Virus record (IMG/VR): IMGVR_UViG_3300048587_000332
Span: 1-61,847 of that record
DNA length: 61,847 nucleotides
Strand: one strand, 5' to 3'
DNA from: a virus
Shown piece after piece: positions 57,249-61,847 of the stretch; within the stretch, counting starts at the first letter, position 1, and each line of letters starts with the position of its first letter. Position numbers and translations under genes: made by a program. Under the pieces are notes generated by a model. It did not search any database. It was not told where the DNA came from and saw only the letters and a list, made by a program, of their open reading frames with translations.

Positions 57249-57257
57249 TGGTAGAAT
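57249..57257 (+). promoter_or_regulatory. Extended -10 promoter for the gene at 57305
   Basis: TGG TAGAAT AATAGTAGG, with GTAG 4 nt after the -10 as in the late promoters, here on the (+) strand. Upstream is the hairpin GCGCC GAA GGCGC. Confidence 0.65.
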
Positions 57258-57304
57258 AATAGTAGGATTGCGCATCCTTATACTTCTAGCTAGGAGGCCA
57301 AACT

Positions 57305-57841
57305 ATGGCTAATAATGTGTTGCTTCTCTCTAACGCAGCCGCGCCTGGAACCGCGCTGCTTTTTCCTCTGGTAGTTGCCAAGCAGGGCAATGTTACGGCG
57401 GACTCTGCCGACAATCCAGCGGGAGTATTCCCTTTTGACGTGGAGATTGTCAAATTTGTCGGTGGAGTGCTCACCAATGGCGTTGATGGCACTGACCCAC
57501 TCTCTATGCAGTTCGATGTGAAAAAGAGGGCGGCTGCGGCTACCTCCGGTACCTCGGTCCTGACGACCAAGGCATCCATCGGAGGTCAGACTGGGGGTAC
57601 AGGCATTTCCGCGGCGGCAGGTACGGGTTATCGGCACACCAATGCAGATGCCACTGGCGTTGTAGCTGCTGTCCTAGACAGCACTAAAACGGTTGTGGCG
57701 GCGGGATCTATGATTTCTGTGGATTTCGATATTACTCGGACTACGCCGGAAACGGAAATTGTAGGGCCGTTCGCTATCGTGTGGGTGGCACCTCTGGGCG
57801 GGGCCGACACGCGTGCTAATGGCGATTTCGTGGGCCTTTAG
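57305..57841 (+). CDS. Putative virion-type beta protein on the (+) strand (178 aa)
   Basis: A beta-rich, Gly/Ala/Thr-rich protein (GVFPFDVEIVKFVGGVLTNG; ISVDFDITRTTPETEIVGPF) of low charge. It resembles phage decoration or fibre-tip domains. It has its own promoter, TAGGAGG site and terminator. It is an isolated (+) gene at the edge of the late region. A surface protein added as a separate transcription unit is likely but unproved. Confidence 0.55.
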   Translation: MANNVLLLSNAAAPGTALLFPLVVAKQGNVTADSADNPAGVFPFDVEIVKFVGGVLTNGVDGTDPLSMQFDVKKRAAAATSGTSVLTTKASIGGQTGGTGISAAAGTGYRHTNADATGVVAAVLDSTKTVVAAGSMISVDFDITRTTPETEIVGPFAIVWVAPLGGADTRANGDFVGL

Positions 57842-57866
57842 TGCCTTCGGCACTAACTAACTGAAA

Positions 57867-57892
57867 GGGGAGCCGGGAGGCTCCCCTTTTTT
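57867..57892 (+). terminator. Intrinsic terminator directly before cassette C9
   Basis: GGGGAGCC, GGGA, then GGCTCCCC followed by six Ts: a perfect 8-bp stem. As at C3, a terminator closes the upstream gene a few bases before the -10 of a cassette. Confidence 0.9.
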
Positions 57893-57893
57893 A

Positions 57894-57963
57894 TGTTACA
57901 CTGGTTGTAGACCAACCACGCAGAGGGCGGGGCCAAGGCCGAGAGGCTTTGGTTCCGCCTTTT
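57894..57963 (+). promoter_or_regulatory. Promoter-hairpin cassette C9 (orphan)
   Basis: TGT TACACT (-10 at 57897-57902), GGTTGTAGACC, CACGCAGAG, then a long stem GGCGG.GCCAA.GCC / GGC.TTGG.CCGCC (57926-57959) and TTTTGTGCG. It lies between converging genes and leads to no gene on its own strand. Confidence 0.75.
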
Positions 57964-57969
57964 GTGCGT

Positions 57970-58317
57970 TTAGAAGTGCGCTTTTAGCGCGTTGTAGATG
58001 TGCTCCGCTTGGCGGCGCGTGTAGTAGCGGCCGTCGAGGCGGAGGAAGGCCGCTTCGTCGGTTGCGAGGCAGTCGATGTCGAGGTCGGTTTTGTGGAGAA
58101 GGTCTTCGTAGAATGTCGGGAACTTTTCACGCTCCGTCATTTCGTTGGTGAAAGGGACCTTCATTTCGAGGAGGATCGCTTCGAGACCGTCATTGCCAAT
58201 GCAGTAGAGGTAGTTGTCAACGTAGATGGCGAAGTCGCGCCCCGGGTCGGCGTGGGCCGAGGAGACGAGCCGCCATCGGCGCGGCTCGTTCGGTAGTTCG
58301 GTTCGGGCGATTAGCAT
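57970..58317 (-). CDS. Hypothetical protein (115 aa)
   Basis: The ATG at 58317 has GAAGGAGG 4 nt upstream; the much longer open frame extending to 58878 runs antisense through neighbouring genes. It contains FAIYVDNYLYCIGNDGLEAI and a C-terminal TRRQAEHIYNALKAHF helix. No family is recognised. It overlaps no gene and shares a leader with 58346-58612. Confidence 0.6.
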   Translation of the reverse strand: MLIARTELPNEPRRWRLVSSAHADPGRDFAIYVDNYLYCIGNDGLEAILLEMKVPFTNEMTEREKFPTFYEDLLHKTDLDIDCLATDEAAFLRLDGRYYTRRQAEHIYNALKAHF

Positions 58318-58345
58318 TTGCCTCCTTCGGAGCCGCGAAGCGGCG

Positions 58346-58612
58346 CTATTTGAAGTTAGATGGGTCGGCGAGGAAACCCTCAGCCCATTCTTTGGCTGCG
58401 TGGGCCGTCGAGAAGGGCAGTTCGGGGACTTTCGCGCCGGGAACAAAGACGAAGTAGTTGGGTCCGTCCTGGGCAATCTCGGCCAGGAAGTAGCCTTCGC
58501 AAAGGGTGTGCAACTCCCAGTTGGGGTTGTGTGCGAATTTGCCGGGGGCGTACCAGCGGCACGGTAGGGGCACGAGTGTTGTGCGAGGGCGTTCGATTGG
58601 TTTGCGAGCCAT
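58346..58612 (-). CDS. Hypothetical protein (88 aa)
   Basis: The ATG at 58612 follows GGAGGTCCA. The basic N-terminus (MARKPIERPRTTLVPLP) is followed by a compact mixed fold (LAEIAQDGPNYFVFVPG; HAAKEWAEGFLADP). No family is recognised. It has its own promoter (58628-58656). Confidence 0.6.
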   Translation of the reverse strand: MARKPIERPRTTLVPLPCRWYAPGKFAHNPNWELHTLCEGYFLAEIAQDGPNYFVFVPGAKVPELPFSTAHAAKEWAEGFLADPSNFK

Positions 58613-58627
58613 TGGACCTCCGCACTT

Positions 58628-58681
58628 AGGATAACACGGGCGCAGAGCGCTTGCAAGAAAAAGTAGTAGTTTTTCTTGCAA
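58628..58681. promoter_or_regulatory. Minus-strand promoter and a 12-bp inverted repeat
   Basis: On the minus strand TTGCAA (58651-58656), 17 bp, TGT TATCCT (-10 at 58628-58633), serving the 58612 gene. Its -35 is the outer end of a perfect inverted repeat TTGCAAGAAAAA / TTTTTCTTGCAA (58651-58681) with a 7-bp centre. This is a likely operator or bidirectional structure controlling both this gene and the divergent HD gene at 58729. Confidence 0.65.
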
Positions 58682-58728
58682 TAAAGAGTTAAGATGGGAG
58701 TGGAGCCAAAGGCTCGGAAGGGAGGGTT

Positions 58729-59322
58729 ATGAGCTACTGCATTCAAATGGGTAGTGGGAAAGTCGTCGATCCGTTCGCGCTTCGCGAAGAGGATGTTGTG
58801 TTGAGCGATATTGTCAATAACTTGGCGCATGAGGTGCGCTTTGGCGGGAACGCGGGTGGGTGGACGGTCGCGCAGCATACGCTGGTGGTCGCGGAGTTGG
58901 TTCGGAAGTTTGGCACAGGCACGGACGAAGAGTACAAGAGTGCGTTGTTACATGACGCAGGCGAAGCCTATTTGAAGGATATGCCGAAGCCGATTAAGCA
59001 CAGACCGGACATGAGGGCATACCGGCAAGCGGAGGAACGCGCGATGCGTGTTATTTGTGAGAAGTTTGGAGTGCCGTGCGATTTGCCAATTGTTAAGGAG
59101 ATGGACAACGTGGCGACGTACCTGGAGGCGGAAATGTTTCTGGGGAAGTTGGCCGAGTGTTGGACACAATGGGAACCGGAGGTATCGAAGGACGTAGTTT
59201 GGTATGGAGTGGAGCAGATTATGACAGTCTGCCGGTTCCCGGAAAAGGCTACCAAATTTTGGGCACTGACTATGTCTGATTGTTTCCGAGCGCCGAAGGC
59301 GCAGCCGCAAGAGGGCGAATGA
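58729..59322 (+). CDS. HD-domain phosphohydrolase (YfbR/DatZ-like) (197 aa)
   Basis: The metal ligands of the family are in order: WTVAQHTLVVAELV (first His), LLHDAGEAYLKDMPKPIKH (His-Asp plus the lysine-rich loop typical of YfbR-like 5'-nucleotidases and DatZ), and EMDNVATYLEAEMF (last Asp). Related enzymes dephosphorylate deoxynucleotides; phage DatZ degrades dATP. No PurZ is present here, so a 2-aminoadenine genome is unlikely. The AAGGGAGG site abuts a hairpin GAGCC AAA GGCTC (58703-58715). Confidence 0.8.
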   Translation: MSYCIQMGSGKVVDPFALREEDVVLSDIVNNLAHEVRFGGNAGGWTVAQHTLVVAELVRKFGTGTDEEYKSALLHDAGEAYLKDMPKPIKHRPDMRAYRQAEERAMRVICEKFGVPCDLPIVKEMDNVATYLEAEMFLGKLAECWTQWEPEVSKDVVWYGVEQIMTVCRFPEKATKFWALTMSDCFRAPKAQPQEGE

Positions 59323-59666
59323 AAGTTTGGGTCATTTTGGATCAGATCCCCTTTGAGGGTGAAACTTTCGGAGGGGTCTTTGCAACAAAGGAACTGGCGG
59401 AGACCGTGGCAAGAGAGTTGAAATATGATGAGAGCGTGGTGGTAGAAGTTCCAATTTTCTCGAAACGGGATGAGGTATATTGCTGGAGAGCCATCAAGAC
59501 CTGGGCAGGGAAAACCTTCGCCAGTGAGGTCAGTTGTGCTTTCGATGCGGAAAGGGCGGCGAAGTTGGAGTCCTCCTGCGCAGCGTATGGACGCACTCAG
59601 GAAGAGGCGCTGGCAAATTTGGAGAAACAACTAAAAAGCCGCGAAGCGGCAGAAGGGAGGCCGTAG
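59319..59666 (+). CDS. Hypothetical protein (115 aa)
   Basis: The ATG at 59319 overlaps the previous stop. The product begins with strands (KVWVILDQIPFEGETFGGVFA), then a helix, and ends in a charged helix (EEALANLEKQLKSREAAEG). No family is recognised. It is probably co-transcribed with the HD gene. Confidence 0.55.
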   Translation: MKVWVILDQIPFEGETFGGVFATKELAETVARELKYDESVVVEVPIFSKRDEVYCWRAIKTWAGKTFASEVSCAFDAERAAKLESSCAAYGRTQEEALANLEKQLKSREAAEGRP

Positions 59667-59673
59667 GCCGCCG

Positions 59674-59796
59674 ATCTCGCAGAGATCTGACTTAGGGGAT
59701 TCTTTTGAGGCGCAACTGGCTGAGGAGCTTGGACTTAGTGGAGAGCAGCGAGAGCGCCTGGGGCGGCGGTTAAAGGCAAGAAAAGAAATGAGTTAG
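59674..59796 (+). other. Coding-like stretch without a standard start codon
   Basis: One frame reads SFEAQLAEELGLSGEQRERL and then a basic tail before TAG at 59794. This is typical protein-like sequence, but no ATG, GTG or TTG lies between the upstream in-frame stop (59632) and it. AGGGAGG is present at 59654-59660, before a small hairpin. It may be a gene with a rare start (ATC at 59674), a remnant, or chance. Confidence 0.3.
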
Positions 59797-59966
59797 GTAA
59801 AGGAGCCGAAGGCTCCGTAGGCCGCGAAGCGGCAGGAGAATAAAGGGCGAAGAGAAGTTTTGGTATTGATAGGAAATTCTCAAATAAAAATGGCCCTTTG
59901 GATGTAACTTTTTCGCGCAGCGAAAAGTCAAATAATTAGGAACCTTCTTGGTTTGGGCGAGAGACA

Positions 59967-60118
59967 GTGGGGGCGCAGCCCCCACCCCTTACCCCGCCCC
60001 AACCCCTCCCCGCAAAAAAGGGACCCCACCCCATACCCCGCCAAGGAACCTTCTTTCCCTTTATTTTCAATGACATACGGCCCGGCCCCAGGCCGCACCC
60101 CACCCCATACCCCTCCCC
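59967..60118. other. Cluster of three potential G-quadruplex sites (minus strand) with a perfect hairpin
   Basis: The + strand has runs of four or five C with 1-3 nt between them: six runs at 59979-60011, three at 60024-60039 and five at 60086-60118. The minus strand can therefore form stacked G-quadruplexes and the + strand i-motifs. The three blocks share CCCCACCCCATACCCC-like sequence. GTGGGGGC GCA GCCCCCAC (59967-59985) is a perfect hairpin at the left edge. Nothing between 59797 and 60562 reads as a gene. Confidence 0.65.
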
Positions 60119-60562
60119 ACATTAAATATATTTAATTCGGATACGTGTGTCCGAATATAGGGGGGCACGTATAGTGTAAGGCTTTACAGCGAAAGAGGCG
60201 AAAGTTTACATACTGCATGTTATCGGCGCTCCCATGCGCGAGAATTATAAGGTACTAGTACCAGCGAAATGGGCTGAAACCCCATAAATTACGTTAATGG
60301 ACCCATAAATCCGATTTACTACACTTGTAGTTTGGCATGCAACGTGCAGTGTATCAAATCTGCCACAATAGCTGACCCAGTGCAGTCAATATGATACAGT
60401 GTGGCTAATCGCGCAACCCATAAATAAAATCTATCGATATTTCGCCCTTTGTTCGGCTTGTAAGCCCTGCGCAAATGGCGTCTACTGGACTTGTCAGCGT
60501 TTTGCTGGCAACGGGCCGAAACGCCGCGAGGCGCCGGCGGAAGCCAAATAAGGAGAATGGAA
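60119..60562. other. Non-coding palindrome-rich region, origin or packaging-site candidate
   Basis: Next to the G-quadruplex cluster are a 16-bp AT palindrome (ATTAAATATATTTAAT, 60121-60136), ATTCGGA...TCCGAAT (60134-60155), GGTACTAGTACC (60251-60262), three CCCATAAAT direct repeats (60282-60425), and a TACACT TGTAG element (60320-60330) like the cassettes' initiation block. The last 80 bp are the leader of 60563, with several GC hairpins. AT-rich palindromes beside G-rich tracts suggest a replication origin or terminase site. Confidence 0.5.
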
Positions 60563-60811
60563 ATGAGAATCGAATACGCAGAACAGCACGGCACGCGCTA
60601 TGAAGTGCGATTGATCGGCCAGGAGGCCCTAAACGGCAAGATCCAGCTTCACGCGGCACTCGCCAGCTTCGACGATGCTACCGAAGCAAAAGCGTTCGCC
60701 ACGGCGCACAGCGGGGACGGCTATTTCGGAACCGCCATCGTAGACATCGCAGCCCGAACCGTCGATCTTGGTGACCGCACGGAAGAACTGGGTGGCTTCA
60801 TTTTGGACTAG
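60563..60811 (+). CDS. Small hypothetical protein (82 aa)
   Basis: The ATG at 60563 is 7 nt after AGGAG; an ATG at 60557 is too close to it. The product is mixed alpha/beta: RIEYAEQHGTRYEVRLI, a helix FDDATEAKAFATAH, then strands and an acidic end. No family is recognised. It is the first of three (+) genes sharing structured leaders and leads into the pentapeptide gene. Confidence 0.6.
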   Translation: MRIEYAEQHGTRYEVRLIGQEALNGKIQLHAALASFDDATEAKAFATAHSGDGYFGTAIVDIAARTVDLGDRTEELGGFILD

Positions 60812-60820
60812 CTCAGCGCT

Positions 60821-60866
60821 CAGCTTTGTCCCGCCACTTGCGAGTGGCGGGAGGTGGCTTAGTGCC
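60821..60866 (+). promoter_or_regulatory. Structured leader element, copy 1
   Basis: CAGCTTTGTC, stem CCCGCCAC/GTGGCGGG, then GAGGTGGCTTAGTGCCA. It matches the element at 61373-61419 in order and sequence, with one base pair changed on both sides (C-G here, T-A there). The second part (TGGCYTAGYGCCA) is also palindromic. It lies 10 bp after the previous stop and before the gene at 60906. Confidence 0.55.
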
Positions 60867-60905
60867 ATGGAGCCCCTCGGTAAGGGGCAGAAAGTGAGAC
60901 TCGAT

Positions 60906-61364
60906 ATGTCTGACCAAATTATTGCTCAACTCAAAACCGCAGTAGACGCCCACAAGGGGGCTCTCGCGGAACTCCGTAATCGCATCGCAGCGCTACTGGA
61001 ACCGCTGCCCGTGGGTGTGAAGCTCAGCGACGATCAGGGGGAAATCCTGTGCGTCGTTCGCGTCTGCACTGGCGCAAGCCAGTGGGCTAACCGCACCTGG
61101 GACGTGACAATCAAGGGAGTCGGCTACATCCATGCCGGCAAGCTCGTGGCTGAAAATCTCGCTGATTGGTGTCACGATGGCAGCAACGGCCATAACCGCA
61201 GCACCGAACCGACATGCCTCTACGACGGGGATATCGGGGAGGCGTTGCGGTTTTTGTCTGGCGCGGATACTCGCGCGATTGCCGCACGGTTGCCTGAGGG
61301 CATCAAGCGCTACATGGCCAAATGTGAGGCAGAGACGACAGCAAACGAAGCTACGTTGAACTAA
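60906..61364 (+). CDS. Hypothetical protein (152 aa)
   Basis: I chose the ATG at 60906 because the structured leader and the GAAAG spacing match those of the next gene; an in-frame ATG at 60867 would lie at the end of that leader. The first 35 residues are helical (QLKTAVDAHKGALAELRNRI); the rest is mixed with several Trp and His. No family is recognised. Confidence 0.55.
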   Translation: MSDQIIAQLKTAVDAHKGALAELRNRIAALLEPLPVGVKLSDDQGEILCVVRVCTGASQWANRTWDVTIKGVGYIHAGKLVAENLADWCHDGSNGHNRSTEPTCLYDGDIGEALRFLSGADTRAIAARLPEGIKRYMAKCEAETTANEATLN

Positions 61365-61372
61365 CCAGCCGT

Positions 61373-61419
61373 TCGGCTTTGTCCTGCCGTCACGGCGGCA
61401 GGAGATGGCCTAGCGCCAG
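61373..61419 (+). promoter_or_regulatory. Structured leader element, copy 2
   Basis: CGGCTTTGTC, stem CCTGCC/GGCAGG (61383-61402), then GAGATGGCCTAGCGCCA, and 15 bp later the ATG of the pentapeptide gene. See copy 1 for the comparison. Confidence 0.55.
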
Positions 61420-61433
61420 AAAGAAAGGGAACA

Positions 61434-61847
61434 ATGAAAATCCTGCGAAAAGACGAAACAGTAATCGGCGACTATAAAAGTGTGTCCGCCGCGGTGCAAC
61501 AAGGCGTGGCCCTGCGTGAGGCCAACCTGCGTGGAGCTGACCTGCGTGAGGCCGACCTAAGCGGAGCCAACCTGAGCGAGGCCGACCTGAGTGAGGCCGA
61601 TCTGAGATGGGCCAACCTGAGCGAGGCCGACCTGAGTGAGGCCGATCTGAGATGGGCCAACCTGAGTTGGGCCAACCTAAGCGGGGCCGACCTGTGGGGG
61701 GCCACCCTAAGCGGGGCCACCCTGCGTGAGGCCAACCTGCGTGGGGCCAACCTGAGCGAGGCCGACCTGAGTGAGGCCAACCTGCGTGAGGCCAACCTGC
61801 GTGGAGCTGACCTGGGCTGGGTGCACTGGAACAATGCAGTACTAGCC
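61434..61847 (+). CDS. Pentapeptide-repeat protein, 5' part (continues at base 217)
   Basis: The ATG at 61434 follows AAAGGGA. A 25-residue N-terminal domain (MKILRKDETVIGDYKSVSAA) is followed by about 21 pentapeptides of the A(N/D)LxX type. The full protein, joined across the ends (61434-61847 plus 217-447), has 214 residues. A 45-bp unit (61572-61616) is repeated directly at 61617-61661, showing recent unequal exchange within the array. Confidence 0.85.
   Translation, partial: MKILRKDETVIGDYKSVSAAVQQGVALREANLRGADLREADLSGANLSEADLSEADLRWANLSEADLSEADLRWANLSWANLSGADLWGATLSGATLREANLRGANLSEADLSEANLREANLRGADLGWVHWNNAVLA
61632..61847. repeat. Terminal direct repeat, right copy
   Basis: Same 216 bases as 1-216 apart from position 61720 (C; A at 89). 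See the left copy. Confidence 0.9.

Noticed and set aside
57970-58878. 302-codon leftward frame
   Set aside because: Only the part from the ATG at 58317 (GAAGGAGG) is coding; the rest is antisense or out of frame to the genes at 58346 and 58729.
21188-59322. 2-aminoadenine (Z) genome pathway
   Set aside because: MazG-like and HD enzymes and a PolA are present, but no PurZ-like adenylosuccinate synthetase frame occurs on either strand.
60318-60330. Tenth promoter-hairpin cassette
   Set aside because: TACACT TGTAG is present, but no ACC/CAC/AGAG leader or hairpin follows.
61472-61834. 120-codon (-) frame of Ser-Arg-Leu-Ala repeats
   Set aside because: It is the antisense of the pentapeptide repeats.
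61497-61847. CRISPR-like array at the contig end
   Set aside because: The 15-bp periodic units are codons of a pentapeptide-repeat protein in one open frame, without spacers.
1-61847. Phage-encoded RNA polymerase (T7- or N4-like)
   Set aside because: No frame shows the single-subunit polymerase motifs; promoters look like sigma70 extended -10 types.
1-61847. Integrase, repressor and other lysogeny genes
   Set aside because: No tyrosine or serine recombinase motifs and no Cro/CI-like pair were found; the HTH-like protein at 7358 fits a small terminase better.

Overview
The window is the nearly complete genome of a tailed, podovirus-like bacteriophage, about 61.6 kb, in circular form. Bases 1-216 recur at 61632-61847 with one mismatch, and the pentapeptide-repeat gene cut at base 1 is continued exactly by the gene entering at 61434. 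The contig is therefore a circular (or circularly permuted/terminally redundant) molecule opened inside a tandem-repeat gene. The short-tail assignment rests on an N4-gp56-like capsid protein, scaffold, portal, two adaptor-like proteins, a nozzle-like protein and three very large ejection-type proteins, with no tape measure, tail tube or sheath. I see no integrase, repressor/Cro pair, phage RNA polymerase, CRISPR or reverse transcriptase. Three secreted proteins have signal peptides ending in Ala-Gln, Gly-Gln or Gly-Gly-Gln, a pattern I associate with Acidobacteria (Solibacter/Bryobacter group). That host guess is only an inference.

Layout. 60.5 kb through the origin of coordinates to 1.1 kb (+): small accessory genes and the pentapeptide protein. 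1.3-3.6 kb (-): four small unknown genes. 3.9-23.7 kb (+): the early/replication arm, with small zinc-binding proteins, HNH nucleases, a candidate small terminase, two cytosine methyltransferases, a PD-(D/E)XK nuclease, a Sak4-like ATPase, a UDG-like protein, a family A DNA polymerase, an N4/N6 methyltransferase, two metallophosphoesterases, a nucleotide pyrophosphohydrolase and a RecA-fold helicase. 23.7-58.6 kb: the late arm, mostly (-), read leftward from about 58 kb: lysis genes with an Acb2-like anti-CBASS protein and a GGQ release-factor-like protein, two tail-fibre proteins with signal peptides, a JAMM peptidase, the large terminase, portal, scaffold, capsid, adaptors, nozzle and ejection proteins. 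Isolated (+) genes at 30.8, 45.0 (ClpB-D2-like AAA+) and 57.3 kb sit among these. One tRNA-Thr(UGU) lies at 57.1 kb. 58.7-59.8 kb (+): an HD phosphohydrolase and a small gene. 59.8-60.56 kb: non-coding, with a striking G-quadruplex and palindrome cluster.

Regulation. The genome carries many copies of an extended -10 promoter, TGnTAnA(A/C)T, often followed 4 nt later by GTAG. The most unusual feature is a nine-copy cassette of 55-90 bp, on both strands: such a promoter, a short conserved leader (GTAGACC...CAC...AGAG) and then at once a hairpin, in most copies with a T-tract. Six copies precede genes on the same strand, as attenuated leaders would. Three face only the 3' ends of opposing genes, as independent small-RNA genes would. 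Several genes, including the portal gene, have the -10 box 6-10 nt before the start codon, which implies leaderless or near-leaderless mRNAs.
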